Below are positions 33,965-43,299 of a stretch of 64,000 nucleotides of DNA, piece by piece. The first letter of the stretch is position 1, and each line of letters starts with the position of its first letter. The DNA is from PALSA-270 sp963770245 (lineage in GTDB: Bacteria; Acidobacteriota; Terriglobia; Terriglobales; Acidobacteriaceae), in contig CAVYOX010000014.1 in assembly GCA_963770245.1 (NCBI GenBank), positions 186,001 to 250,000 of the forward strand, given 5' to 3'. The notes beneath the pieces are model-generated. The model was not told the origin of the DNA. It made no database searches and was given only the letters and a program-made list of their open reading frames with translations. The position numbers and the translations under genes were made by a program.

Positions 33965-35095
33965 ATGGAAAGCCTGATCAGCCGCTACCGCAACGTCAGC
34001 ATCCTGGTGGCCATCCTGTTTGCCCAAGTGCTGGGGCTGGCGGTGCAGGTGCACCGTTCTCCGGGCGCCGAATCCACCCGTCTGATTCGGGTGTGGGCGG
34101 TAGCCGCGGTCACGCCTTTTGAAAAAGCCGTGGTGTGGACGCAAAGCAGCATTTCCGATCTCTGGCACAGCTACATCTACCTGCGCGGAGTGCGGCAGGA
34201 AAATCGCGACCTGAAATATGAAATCGAAAGCCTTCGCCTGAAGCAGGTGCGTTTGAGCGAGGATGCCGAACAAGCGCGCCGCCTGCAGGCGCTTCTCGGA
34301 TTCAAGGAGCAGTTCATCTCGAAGACCCTGGCGGCGCAGGTCATCGGCTTCAGCGGCAGCGAACTTTCCCGCGCCGTTTACATCGACAAGGGGTCGAGCG
34401 ACGGCGTGGGACGCGACATGGCGGTCATCACCGCCGATGGCGTGGTGGGCAAGGTGTTGCGGGTCTACAACTCGACTTCGCTCGTGCTGCTGATCAACGA
34501 TCAAACCAGTGGCGTGGGTGCGGTTCTCGCGAAATCGCGGCTGCAAGGAATCCTGCGGGGGACGCCCGCAGGCGAGGTGGTGCTCGAGAAGATCCTGTCG
34601 GATGAACAAGTCGAACCCGGAGACCAGGTGCTAACGAGCGGGGGCGACGAGATTTTCCCCAAAGGACTACCCGCCGGAACCGTGACCAATGTCTCCCGCG
34701 GCCCGGATGCCTTTCTGAGCATTCGCATCCATCCCGCCGCCGCTCTGAGCCGGCTCGAAGAAGTCCTGGTGATCACGCAGGAAGAGGAGAAACAGCCGGT
34801 GGCGGACCAGAACCAGCCGGCGCGCGCGGCCGATATTCTGGCGCAGCGGCTGCCTTCTGTGCCCGACAAGCCGGCGGCCGGTACCCCGGACGCCGAGGCG
34901 GCGGGTGACGGGGAAAGCCTGCCGAGCGATCTGCCCCATGCCAACCCCGCCGCGGCATCGGGGGAAAAGCCGGCTGCGGCCGAGAAACCCGCATCCTCGG
35001 CCCCGACGACCGCCGCCAGCCCGGGCAAGCCGGCAAGGCGCCGACCGAAGCCCCAGCCGGCCGCTAACCCCCAGAATCCACCTCAACAGCCCTAG
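33965..35095 (+). CDS. mreC: Rod shape-determining protein MreC
   Basis: 376 aa. One N-terminal membrane helix (about 10-28, 'VSILVAILFAQVLGLAV') and a coiled coil (about 75-110, 'YLRGVRQENRDLKYEIESLR') precede the periplasmic double-beta-barrel domain with 'QVIGFSGSELSRAVYIDKGS', 'GVVGKVLRVYNSTSLVLLIN' and 'GDQVLTSGGDEIFPKGLPAG'. MreC links MreB with PBP2 and RodA. After the conserved fold the protein continues for about 100 residues of Pro/Ala/Lys-rich, presumably disordered tail (from about 275), ending in 'PARRRPKPQPAANPQNP'. Start ATG 33965 with GGAGCC upstream. mreD begins one base after the stop. Confidence 0.96.
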   Translation: MESLISRYRNVSILVAILFAQVLGLAVQVHRSPGAESTRLIRVWAVAAVTPFEKAVVWTQSSISDLWHSYIYLRGVRQENRDLKYEIESLRLKQVRLSEDAEQARRLQALLGFKEQFISKTLAAQVIGFSGSELSRAVYIDKGSSDGVGRDMAVITADGVVGKVLRVYNSTSLVLLINDQTSGVGAVLAKSRLQGILRGTPAGEVVLEKILSDEQVEPGDQVLTSGGDEIFPKGLPAGTVTNVSRGPDAFLSIRIHPAAALSRLEEVLVITQEEEKQPVADQNQPARAADILAQRLPSVPDKPAAGTPDAEAAGDGESLPSDLPHANPAAASGEKPAAAEKPASSAPTTAASPGKPARRRPKPQPAANPQNPPQQP

Positions 35096-35096
35096 C

Positions 35097-35615
35097 GTGC
35101 CTATCACCTACACATCCGGCGAGCAAGTTGAGGTGTACCGGTTTAAGCTTCCGGTCGCCCTGCTGGTCCCCCTAGCGGCGATTTTCCTGCAGGCGTTTCT
35201 TCCCTTGCGGCTGCCGTTCTTTGCGATTTTCGATCTGCCTTTACTAGTCACCATCTTTTTCGCGGTGGCGCGGCGCAGCCAGGGGGCCGGCATGGTGACC
35301 GGAGCGCTGATTGGCTTGGTGCAGGACTCGCTCACCCACCAGCCCATTGGAATCTACGGCATCGCCCTGACGGTGGTCGGATACGGCGCGTCTTCGCTCG
35401 GGGTGAAGCTCGATGTCGAAAATGCCGGCGCCCGCTTCCTGGTGACTCTGTTCTTCTATGCGGTCCATGAGGTGGTTTTTTTCTCGGTGGCGCGCGGGCT
35501 GGTGGGCCTGTCGGTGGCCTGGAGCTGGCCGCACGAGTTGGCCTCGGCCTTCGCCAATGCCATTTTCGCGGTGCCTTTGTTTTTTCTGCTGGACCGCTTC
35601 AAGCAGAGAACCTGA
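35097..35615 (+). CDS. mreD: Rod shape-determining protein MreD
   Basis: 172 aa, start GTG 35097, one base after the mreC stop, so the two are coupled. Five to six hydrophobic helices fill the protein ('LPVALLVPLAAIFLQAFLPL', 'FDLPLLVTIFFAVA', 'GMVTGALIGLVQDSL', 'GIYGIALTVVGYGASSL', 'LASAFANAIFAVPLFFLL'). The 'GALIGLVQDSLTHQPIGIYG' stretch matches the MreD signature region (G..GL..D). MreD is an inner-membrane partner of MreC in the elongasome. Length is typical. A gap of 200 bases separates it from mrdA, with a weak TAGAAT at 35698. Confidence 0.93.
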   Translation: MPITYTSGEQVEVYRFKLPVALLVPLAAIFLQAFLPLRLPFFAIFDLPLLVTIFFAVARRSQGAGMVTGALIGLVQDSLTHQPIGIYGIALTVVGYGASSLGVKLDVENAGARFLVTLFFYAVHEVVFFSVARGLVGLSVAWSWPHELASAFANAIFAVPLFFLLDRFKQRT

Positions 35616-35816
35616 GGCGGCCTTCCGCATCCCTAAACCAACCGTCTCTGTCCCACCGTTACCCCCTCGGACAATCCCGTGGGTCTCGCCCGAGGGTTAG
35701 AATGAAGTTAACCTTGAGCGGCGGGCCGCAGGGGGAATTGCCTGGCGTGGCGCGCACCCCATGGCAGCCGGCCGACGGATGCTGGAAGTCTGACGATCGA
35801 GAACTGACGAATACTC

Positions 35817-37763
35817 ATGTTTGGCCGCGATGAAAAAGTCTCGCCGATGCGCCTCACCGCGGTGCAGTACATCATTCTCGCCATTTTCCTGATGCTCACC
35901 TACGGGCTGTGGCGGCTGCAGGTGGCGCAGAGCGACCTGTACGCGAACCTGGCGGAGAAAAACCGCATCCGCGATGTTCCCATTCTGGCGCCCCGGGGCA
36001 AGATTCTCGACCGCGAAGGCCGCACCATTGTCGACAACTATCCCTCCTTTACCGCGCTTTTAATGCGCGATTCCTCCCGCGACTTGAGCGCCGATGCGAG
36101 CCTCATCGCCCAAGGCCTGCACCTGGACCCGAAAGATGTCCGCGAACGCATTCGCAAGTTCGCCGCCATGCCGCAGTACCAGCCGATTTACCTGAAAGAT
36201 GACATCACCCCCGACGAACTGGCCTTCATCGAAGCCCACCGCAACGAGCTGCCCGAGCTCGAAACCATCATGGCGTACCGGCGGCTCTATCCGCGCAACG
36301 GATTCACCGCCCACCTGATCGGCTACGTCGGAGAGGTGAGCGAGCAGATGTTGAACCAGCCGCAGTTTGAGCTATACAACCCGGGCGACGTGGTCGGCAA
36401 GTCGGGCGTGGAACTGGAATACAACCAGATCCTGATGGGCAAGAACGGCTCGAAGCAGGTGATCGTGAACAGCCGCGGCAAGGAGATGGGGGAACTGGCG
36501 GAGAAGCCCGCCGAGCCCGGCAAACCCTTGAAGTTGACCGTCGATATCGATCTGCAGATTGCCGCCGAGGAGGCCATTGCGGGCAAAAACGGCGCCATCG
36601 TCGCCATGGATCCGCATACCGGCGAGATCCTGGCCATGGTGAGCCGGCCCAGCTTCGATCCCAACCAGTTTGCGGTGCGCATCTCGCGCGACGACTGGAG
36701 CAAGCTGGTATCCGATCCCGAGAAACCGCTGCTCAACCGGGCAATCCAGGCGCAGCTGGCGCCCGGCTCGACCTTCAAGATCATCATGTCGGTGGCGGGC
36801 TGGCAGGAAGGGATTGCGCAAACCCTCAATGTGCACTGCAACGGGGGTGCGACGTTCTATGGCCGGCGGTTCGGATGCTGGGTGAAAACCGGCCATGGTG
36901 CGGTCGATCTGACGCGGGCGATCTTCCAGTCGTGCGATGTCTTTTTTTACACCCTGGCCGAGAAGCTCGGCATTGACCGCATCGCCAAGTACGCGACCGC
37001 TCTCGGGCTGGGGCAGAAGACCGGGATTGATTTGCCGGATGAAGCCTCCGGGGTCATGCCGTCGGAGGAGTGGAAGATCCGCAACTTCAAGCAGAAGTGG
37101 TTTGCCGGCGAAACCATTTCCGTGGGCATCGGACAGGGCGCGGTGGCCACCACGCCCGTCCAGCTGATGCGGGCCATCGCCGCGATCTCGATGGATGGCC
37201 GCATGGTGGTGCCGCATGTCGTTGACCCGGTCGGACTTCCGCAGAACTACCTGGAAGTCAATCATTACACGGAAGTGAAAAGCGTTCCGATCGAGGTGGG
37301 CGGATGGAACCTCATCACCGACGCCATGGGGCGGGTGCTGCTCCCGGAGGGCACGGCCCCCTCGGCGCACATTCCGGGAATTGACATTGCGGGGAAGACG
37401 GGTTCGGCGCAGATTGTTTCGCTGGCCACCCGCGCCAAGCATGCGGCAAACGAAGATTTTGCGCAGAACGGGTGGTTCGTCGGATTTACGCCGCGGCGCG
37501 ATCCTGACATTATCGTCTGTGTGTTGTTTGAAGGCGGCGAGCACGGCAAGTTGGCGGCCCGTCTGGCCACGCAGGTCATCAAGGCCTACGTCGACAAACA
37601 GCGCCGTCAGCCGGCGAAGGTAGCGAGCAACGGCCAAGTTGATGTCGGCGCGTTATGGAACGGTGCGGGGGAGGATGGCGACGCGCTGCATGCCGGGCAT
37701 CTTTTGCTCGATCGGGCGGGGACGCATGTCCCCTTGGCCGTGGCGGCGCCCGGGCTGGAGTAG
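35817..37763 (+). CDS. mrdA: Penicillin-binding protein 2 (elongation transpeptidase)
   Basis: 648 aa. Class B PBP that cross-links lateral-wall peptidoglycan with RodA. N-terminal membrane helix about 12-32; 'PRGKILDREGRTIVDNYPSF' is the PBP-dimer signature; 'FTAHLIGYVGEVSEQML' and 'GDVVGKSGVELEYNQIL' belong to the pedestal. Transpeptidase motifs: S318-T-F-K (SxxK), S372-C-D (SxN variant) and K527-T-G. The active serine is intact; the S-C-D instead of S-x-N is normal for PBP2 orthologues. The C-terminal 40 residues are low-complexity. ATG at 35817; a second ATG at residue 11 (35847) is possible, and neither has a good ribosome site. Confidence 0.96.
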   Translation: MFGRDEKVSPMRLTAVQYIILAIFLMLTYGLWRLQVAQSDLYANLAEKNRIRDVPILAPRGKILDREGRTIVDNYPSFTALLMRDSSRDLSADASLIAQGLHLDPKDVRERIRKFAAMPQYQPIYLKDDITPDELAFIEAHRNELPELETIMAYRRLYPRNGFTAHLIGYVGEVSEQMLNQPQFELYNPGDVVGKSGVELEYNQILMGKNGSKQVIVNSRGKEMGELAEKPAEPGKPLKLTVDIDLQIAAEEAIAGKNGAIVAMDPHTGEILAMVSRPSFDPNQFAVRISRDDWSKLVSDPEKPLLNRAIQAQLAPGSTFKIIMSVAGWQEGIAQTLNVHCNGGATFYGRRFGCWVKTGHGAVDLTRAIFQSCDVFFYTLAEKLGIDRIAKYATALGLGQKTGIDLPDEASGVMPSEEWKIRNFKQKWFAGETISVGIGQGAVATTPVQLMRAIAAISMDGRMVVPHVVDPVGLPQNYLEVNHYTEVKSVPIEVGGWNLITDAMGRVLLPEGTAPSAHIPGIDIAGKTGSAQIVSLATRAKHAANEDFAQNGWFVGFTPRRDPDIIVCVLFEGGEHGKLAARLATQVIKAYVDKQRRQPAKVASNGQVDVGALWNGAGEDGDALHAGHLLLDRAGTHVPLAVAAPGLE

Positions 37764-37842
37764 CAACGGCCACCCGCCAATGGCGAAGAACTCGAATGCC
37801 GAAATCGATGACTGAAAACCGACGACCGCAGACCAACAATTA

Positions 37843-38928
37843 ATGTCCCGATACGTATCATTCCGCGATTTCGACTGGGTGCTGCTGGTCTTTGTCCTGC
37901 TCATCTGCGGGCTGGGCGTGACTGAAATCCAGAACGCCACCGCCCACACCAAGTTTGCCGGCGCTCACGTCAAGCAGATGTACTGGATCGCCGCCGGTGT
38001 GGGCTGCATGTTCCTGGTCAGCTTCATCAACTACAACGCGGTTCTCGACCAGATTCACTGGCTCTACATCGCTGCCATCGCTTCGCTGATGGTGGTCCTG
38101 ATCTTTGGCCAGAAGTACCTGGGCGCGCGGCGCTGGGTCAAAATGCCGGGAGGAGGTCACTTCCAGCCCTCCGAATGGGTGAAGTTGATCCTGATTCTGG
38201 CCATGGCCAAGTATTTTTCCGACCTCAACGAAAGGGAACTGTCCTGGACCGACTTCATGAAGGCCGGAGCCATTGTGGCGATACCCATGCTCATGGTGTT
38301 GCGCCAGCCCGATTTGGGAACTGCACTGACCTACTTGCCGGTCGCCATCATGGGCTTGTTTCTGGGAGGGCTGCGCTTTAAACACGCAGCCGTGGTGATT
38401 CTCGGAGCAGCATTGCTGCTGCCGCTCGGCTGGCATGTCCTCAAGCCTTATCAGCGCGACCGCCTGACCAGCTTCATGCAGCCCGAGGCGGACAGTCACG
38501 GCTCCGGCTATCAGGTGATTCAGTCGCTGATCGCGGTGGGCTCGGGAGGACTCTGGGGAAGCAATGCCCCTTCGCAGACGCAGTTGTCCTTTCTGCCGGT
38601 TCCGCAAACCGATTTTATTTTCGCCGCCTTCGCCGAGGCCCATGGCTTTGTAGGCGCGCTTGGAGTATTGCTGTTATACTTTATCGTGCTCATGCGTTTG
38701 ACCCAGAACGCGCAAACGGCGCCCGACCGCGCCGGCACGTTCGTAGTCATGGGTGTGGTGGCTGTGCTTAGCTTCCACATTCTGGTCAACGTGGGCATGG
38801 TGGTCGGCTTAATGCCGGTCACCGGGATACCCCTGCCACTGATGAGTTACGGCGGGTCTTCGGTCCTGTTCATGTTCTTGGCGCTGGGCATTGTGATGAA
38901 TGTCCGCATGCGCCGTTTCGTGAATTGA
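37843..38928 (+). CDS. rodA: Peptidoglycan glycosyltransferase RodA
   Basis: 361 aa SEDS-family membrane polymerase, partner of PBP2. About ten membrane helices. Family signatures: 'GARRWVKMPGGGHFQPSEW' with 'FQPSEWVKLILILAMAKYF', 'VLRQPDLGTALTYLPVAIMG' containing the catalytic Asp region, 'GYQVIQSLIAVGSGGLWG', 'FLPVPQTDFIFAAFAEAHGF' and 'TGIPLPLMSYGGSSVLFMF'. Start ATG 37843, 79 bases after mrdA. An inserted 'GGGHF' in the 'GARRW...QPSE' loop is slightly longer than in E. coli. The elongasome part of the cluster ends here; a 413-base leader separates the RNase gene. Confidence 0.96.
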   Translation: MSRYVSFRDFDWVLLVFVLLICGLGVTEIQNATAHTKFAGAHVKQMYWIAAGVGCMFLVSFINYNAVLDQIHWLYIAAIASLMVVLIFGQKYLGARRWVKMPGGGHFQPSEWVKLILILAMAKYFSDLNERELSWTDFMKAGAIVAIPMLMVLRQPDLGTALTYLPVAIMGLFLGGLRFKHAAVVILGAALLLPLGWHVLKPYQRDRLTSFMQPEADSHGSGYQVIQSLIAVGSGGLWGSNAPSQTQLSFLPVPQTDFIFAAFAEAHGFVGALGVLLLYFIVLMRLTQNAQTAPDRAGTFVVMGVVAVLSFHILVNVGMVVGLMPVTGIPLPLMSYGGSSVLFMFLALGIVMNVRMRRFVN

Positions 38929-39341
38929 AGGCAGGAAGAAGAAGGCGGGGAGAGTTGCCGCACTTGCCATTCGCGGCTGCAAACAAGATTACGATCGCCC
39001 TCACGTAAAGGGGGCACTCACCGGCCGGAAGAGCAACTAGAGGCCGGGCAGGATTGAAGCCAAGGCGCAGCCAGACGGGTAACGGCCCCCTCTGATCTCG
39101 ACGAGTCGAATGTCGACGAACAGAGATCTCGAGAGAGCGGTCACAAACCTGGCAAAGCGCAATGCGATCAGTGCAAAAGATTCTCACGCTTCTGCAACGG
39201 TTCCGGTCCCGGAGGAATCTCCGCGGCCCCAGCCGTCCCCGCTGCCGGACTGCCATCGCGAGGCTCCATCCTTCCCTGTCTTCTTCTGCCTTCACCCCGG
39301 TGAATCCCGTAGCCGCCTGACGGCGCGGGACCGGAGTTTCG
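38929..39341. other. Long leader before the RNase G/E gene
   Basis: 413 bases without a credible reading frame, GC-rich, with several possible pairings (GGCCGGGCAGG near 39040, TCTCGACGAGTCGA near 39098). Such a leader could carry autoregulatory RNA structure, as the rne leader does in E. coli, but I see no specific known motif. Confidence 0.4.
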
Positions 39342-42104
39342 ATGACCAAAGAATTGTATGTGTCTTCCACCCCTCATGAAACCAAAGTAGGCCTAGTCGA
39401 AGACGATCAGCTCGCTGAAATCTACCTGGAACGCGAAAACGAATACACCCTAGCCGGTTCGATCTACAAAGGCCGCGTCACCCGGGTCCTGCCGGGCATG
39501 CAGTCCGCCTTCGTGGACATTGGACTGGAGCGCGACGCCTTCCTCTACGTCTCCGATTTCATGGAGCTAGAGGATGCGGACGAAGTCGACGAACTGCCGG
39601 CCAGCCAACCAGCGGGCGAAACCAGGTACCAGCCTCGGATCGAGGCTCAGACTTCGGGCGGAGAGGTGGCTGGCGGAAGCCTCCCCGAGCCGCACCCGGA
39701 ACCGCGTTCTGAGGCCGCGCCCCCGACGACACCGAGCCGCGAATCCGCGAGCCCGGCAGAGCGCGGAGGCGAAGAAAGCGGGGGGTGGCGCGGACGCCGG
39801 CGCCGCCGTGGCCGCCGCGGAGAGCGCATGCCGGAATCGAAGTTTGAGCGGCCAGCCGGCGAGTCTTCGCGGGAAGCGCCGCGCGAGCCCCAACGCAGTG
39901 CGCGTCCCGAGCGCCCCGAGCGCAACGACCGTCCCGAGCGCAACGAGCGTGACGACTACGGCCCGCCGCCCGGCTATCAGCCGATTTTGCTGCCCGGCGA
40001 GTCGATCTCCAAGTATCAGCGTCTAGCGCAGGCTCAGGCTGCTGCGCCGCCCCCCCGGCCCGAGCCGGCGCCCGCTCGGTCGAAGGCGCCGGAATCGCCC
40101 ACCCCCGTGGCCGATGTTTTTCCCGACGACGAGCCCTTATTCACCGGATCGGCGGTCGAAGCGCAGCCCGCGGTCGCGGCCGAGCCAACCCTGCGGGACG
40201 AGCGCGAGCTAGAGAACACCCGCGCCAGCTGGAGCAGTGCGCCGGAGCGTCCCGCTCTGCGGAACCCGCAGGCCAGTACCTCTGCCGGGTTTGAAGGCAA
40301 GGCGGTGGAGGAGGAGATCGAAGAAGAAGGCGACTCCGACGATCGGGTCCCCGCGATCCCCGAGCGTTTGGATCGGGCGCCGGCGGATGTGCCTCGCTCC
40401 GCCGCTTCCCTCGGAACCATGGAGGAAGAAGAAATCGAGGAAGAAGAAGCCGACCTGACGCATTACGTGGAAGACCTCGAGGAAGATGCCGTATTTGAGG
40501 AGATGGAAGAGGAAACTCGCGCCGCGGATGACCACCCCCAGTCGGCTGGTGAAATCGCCGCCAGTCGACCGGGAACCGAATCTTCCGACGGCGCGCTTGA
40601 TCCATTCCCGTCCGAAGCGCTCGTTGCCACAGACGCGGAAGCGCCGGCCGGAGAAGAAGAGGCCGAGGATGCCGCCGAGGCTGAAGCTGAGCTCGAGGAA
40701 GCGCAGGCCGAAGCCGAAGCTTTGCTCGACGCCGAAGCCCGGGGTAACGGCACCGTCGAAGCCCGCGCCGAAGTCCGTGCTCCGGCAGGCGCAGCCGCCT
40801 ACACCCAGCGCACCCAGCGCCCGGGATTTGACCGCAACAGTCGTCCCGGCCCGCGCGGACGCCGCGGCGGACGCCGCTTCCGCAGCCGGGAAAATCAGCC
40901 TGTTCCCCAGATCACGGACCTGCTCAAGGAAGGTCAGGAAATTCTGGTCCAGATCGCCAAAGAGCCAATCGGCAAGAAAGGGGCGCGGATTACCAGCCAT
41001 ATCGCCCTGCCCGGCCGCTTCCTGGTCTACATGCCGACCGTCAACCACACCGGGGTCTCCCGGAAAATCGCTTCCGAAGAGGAGCGTCAGCGGCTGAAGC
41101 GCATCATCATCAGCGAGCGCGAGAACGGCCACGGCGGATTCATTGTCCGCACCGCCGCCCAGGGTGCATCCGAAGACGAGCTGCGCGCCGATATCCGCTT
41201 TCTGAAGGGGCTTTGGACCGAGATCAAGACCCGCGCCGACAATGACAAGGCACCGCTGCTGATCTATCACGACCTTAACGTGGTCGAGCGCGTGCTCCGC
41301 GACCAGGTGACCTCCGACTTTTCCGCCATCTGGGTCGACACCGAACAGGAGTATGAGCGCGTGTTGCGTTTCGCCAACCGCTTCCAGCCCGCGTTGGTCA
41401 AACGCGTCAAACTCTATTCCAAGGAGACTCCGCTTTTCGACCAATTCGGCCTGAACGACGAAATCAACAAAGCGCTCAAGTCGAAAGTCTGGCTGAAGAG
41501 CGGCGGCTACATCGTCATCAATCAGACCGAGGCTCTGGTCGCCATCGACGTCAACACCGGCAAGTACGTCGGCAAGACGGCGCGTCTCGAGGACACCATC
41601 GTCAAGACCAACGTCGATGCCATCAAAGAAATTGTTCGCCAAATCCGCCTGCGCGATCTGGGGGGGATCATCATTATCGATTTCATCGACATGGACGAGC
41701 GCCGCAATCGCCAGCGCGTGATGCAGGCCCTCGAAGAGGCTCTGCGCGGCGACCGCGCCCCCTCGAAGGTTCTGCAATTTAACGACTTCGGCTTGGTCGC
41801 GATCACGCGCAAGCGGGTCAAGCAATCGCTCGAACGCACCATTGGCTCGCCTTGCCCGTATTGCGAATCCACCGGGTATGTGAAATCGGTGACCACGGTA
41901 TGCAACGACATCTACATCGAGATGCGCAAGATGACCAAGCACCTCGACCATACCGACGTGATGTTGCGAGTGAATCCCGAGGTCGCCAAAGCGCTCAAAG
42001 CCAACAGCGGCCGCGCCCTGCTCGAGATGGAAGAGCTGACCAAAAAGACGGTGATCGTAAAGAGCGATCCCGCACTGCACCAGGAGCAGTTCGACATCAA
42101 CTAG
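39342..42104 (+). CDS. rng: Ribonuclease G/E with very large low-complexity insertion in the S1 domain
   Basis: 920 aa. The N-terminal half of the S1 domain is clear ('IYLERENEYTLAGSIYKGRV', 'VLPGMQSAFVDIGLERDAFL', ending 'YVSDF' near 79). About 440 residues of Arg/Gly/Glu/Pro-rich sequence follow, then the S1 domain resumes at about 521 ('ITDLLKEGQEILVQIAKEPI', 'GRFLVYMPTVNHTGVSRKI'). The catalytic DNase-I-like site has D736 ('LVAIDVNTGKYVG') and D780 ('IIIDFIDMDERRNRQ'); the Zn-link is C838-P-Y-C841. It cuts single-stranded RNA and matures rRNA/mRNA. The inserted region has acidic runs ('EEEEIEEEEADL') and an RGG-like end ('RGRRGGRRFRSREN'). There is no C-terminal degradosome scaffold; the insertion may replace it. 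Named rng because there is no C-terminal extension. Confidence 0.93.
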   Translation: MTKELYVSSTPHETKVGLVEDDQLAEIYLERENEYTLAGSIYKGRVTRVLPGMQSAFVDIGLERDAFLYVSDFMELEDADEVDELPASQPAGETRYQPRIEAQTSGGEVAGGSLPEPHPEPRSEAAPPTTPSRESASPAERGGEESGGWRGRRRRRGRRGERMPESKFERPAGESSREAPREPQRSARPERPERNDRPERNERDDYGPPPGYQPILLPGESISKYQRLAQAQAAAPPPRPEPAPARSKAPESPTPVADVFPDDEPLFTGSAVEAQPAVAAEPTLRDERELENTRASWSSAPERPALRNPQASTSAGFEGKAVEEEIEEEGDSDDRVPAIPERLDRAPADVPRSAASLGTMEEEEIEEEEADLTHYVEDLEEDAVFEEMEEETRAADDHPQSAGEIAASRPGTESSDGALDPFPSEALVATDAEAPAGEEEAEDAAEAEAELEEAQAEAEALLDAEARGNGTVEARAEVRAPAGAAAYTQRTQRPGFDRNSRPGPRGRRGGRRFRSRENQPVPQITDLLKEGQEILVQIAKEPIGKKGARITSHIALPGRFLVYMPTVNHTGVSRKIASEEERQRLKRIIISERENGHGGFIVRTAAQGASEDELRADIRFLKGLWTEIKTRADNDKAPLLIYHDLNVVERVLRDQVTSDFSAIWVDTEQEYERVLRFANRFQPALVKRVKLYSKETPLFDQFGLNDEINKALKSKVWLKSGGYIVINQTEALVAIDVNTGKYVGKTARLEDTIVKTNVDAIKEIVRQIRLRDLGGIIIIDFIDMDERRNRQRVMQALEEALRGDRAPSKVLQFNDFGLVAITRKRVKQSLERTIGSPCPYCESTGYVKSVTTVCNDIYIEMRKMTKHLDHTDVMLRVNPEVAKALKANSGRALLEMEELTKKTVIVKSDPALHQEQFDIN

Positions 42105-42335
42105 ACGCTTGTCCTTCGCCATCGGCTTGAGGTCGGGAAGGGTCGATCTGGCGCTGCGGTCCGCTTCCCCGCTCGACCGCAGGGTTCGTCCCCCCCAGCG
42201 CGAGGCCCCCGCCTCGATCCCGCCCGGTTCTGGATGGCCTCGCAAATGGTTTTCGCCGCGCAGAGCCCTGGCGATGTCAGATATACTCTTCGCTCGAAAC
42301 GCGGACCGGAGCACCTACCGTTGTCCGAGACGAGC

Positions 42336-43262
42336 ATGGCTACAAAAACCGGCAGCGCAACCTCCCCGATCTCCCCGTCTGCCTGGGAAGCCATTCGAGG
42401 CGCCTACGATCTGCAAGTCCACGTCGCGCCCGATGTGATCGCTCGCCGCATTGACGACCTCGCGCTAGCCCAAGAATTTCTCGCCCACGGACTCCGCGGA
42501 TTTGTCTTGAAGTCGCACTACAGTCCGACCGCCGAGCGCGCGAAAGTCGTAGCCAAGGCCGTTCCCGGTATTGCCGCCTTCGGCGCGCTTACCCTGAATC
42601 ACGCGGTCGGTGGGCTGAACCCGGTCGCGGTGGAAATCGCGGGCCGCTCCGGCTGCAAGATCGTCTGGATGCCCACCGTCGATGCGGAAAATGAAACTGC
42701 CGGTTTGCCGGGGGCTGGGCAGAAGAAGCTGCCGTTCTGGGCCGAAATTCAGCGGGAGCTGAGAGCCACGGGAATCTCCCCGCCGCCGCTGACGGTGTTG
42801 GACGCTGCCGGCCGCATCTCCGAATCCGCGCGCACCTGCCTCGAACTGATCGCCAAGCACGATATGATCCTGGCCACCGGTCATCTGGGCCGTCATGAGA
42901 TTTTTCCGCTGGTGAAAACGGCGAAAGAAATGAAAGTCAGAAAGGTGCTGATTACTCATGCCGAGTTTCCCTCGCAAAATCTCTCCGCGCAGGAGCAGGT
43001 CGAACTGGCGCGGTGGGGCGCGCTGATCGAGCATTGCTTCACCACCATGTACACCGGGAAAGCGCCCTGGGATGTCGCCTTCGACAGCATACGGAAAGTG
43101 GGAGCATCCCGATGTATTGCTTCGACCGATCTCGGGCAACCGATCAATCCCGGGGTCGCAGAAGGCTTTGCCATGTTTGCCGAGGTATTGCTAGAGAACC
43201 GGTTCTCGACCGAAGAAGTTCGTCAGATGGCGGTCACGAACCCGGCGGCATGGGTGGAATAG
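42336..43262 (+). CDS. DUF6282-like metal-dependent hydrolase-fold protein
   Basis: 308 aa from the ATG at 42336 (the frame is open from 42234; a TTG five codons earlier is possible). It reads as an amidohydrolase/PHP-like TIM barrel: 'GAYDLQVHVAPDVIARR' with an N-terminal His in a D-x-x-V-H-V-A motif, 'HGLRGFVLKSHYSPTAERA', 'GALTLNHAVGGLNPVAVEIA', 'VWMPTVDAENE', 'ILATGHLGRHEIFPLVKTA', 'VLITHAEFPSQNLS' and 'CIASTDLGQPINPGVAEGF'. The repeated His plus the final Asp are the usual metal ligands. Annotated in databases, as I recall, as DUF6282; no activity is established. It heads a cassette with a GalB-like and a LigK-like gene (37 and 31 bases apart), so a role in the same catabolic sequence is likely. 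Confidence 0.82.
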   Translation: MATKTGSATSPISPSAWEAIRGAYDLQVHVAPDVIARRIDDLALAQEFLAHGLRGFVLKSHYSPTAERAKVVAKAVPGIAAFGALTLNHAVGGLNPVAVEIAGRSGCKIVWMPTVDAENETAGLPGAGQKKLPFWAEIQRELRATGISPPPLTVLDAAGRISESARTCLELIAKHDMILATGHLGRHEIFPLVKTAKEMKVRKVLITHAEFPSQNLSAQEQVELARWGALIEHCFTTMYTGKAPWDVAFDSIRKVGASRCIASTDLGQPINPGVAEGFAMFAEVLLENRFSTEEVRQMAVTNPAAWVE

Positions 43263-43299
43263 ACAGGGCACCGACGGTTGCCCACGGGGCTGAGGCACG

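Noticed and set aside
36372..37637. 421-codon minus-strand frame opposite PBP2
   Set aside because: Shadow of mrdA; no ribosome site and no recognisable domain.
38929..39341. Possible riboswitch or RNase P-like RNA in the RNase leader
   Set aside because: I compared by eye with the conserved cores of common riboswitches, SRP RNA and RNase P RNA and found no match; only general pairing potential remains.
40209..42314. 701-codon open frame antisense to the RNase G/E gene
   Set aside because: The sense strand encodes an unmistakable RNase with all catalytic residues. The antisense translation is a shadow caused by high GC at third positions and has no motif or ribosome site.
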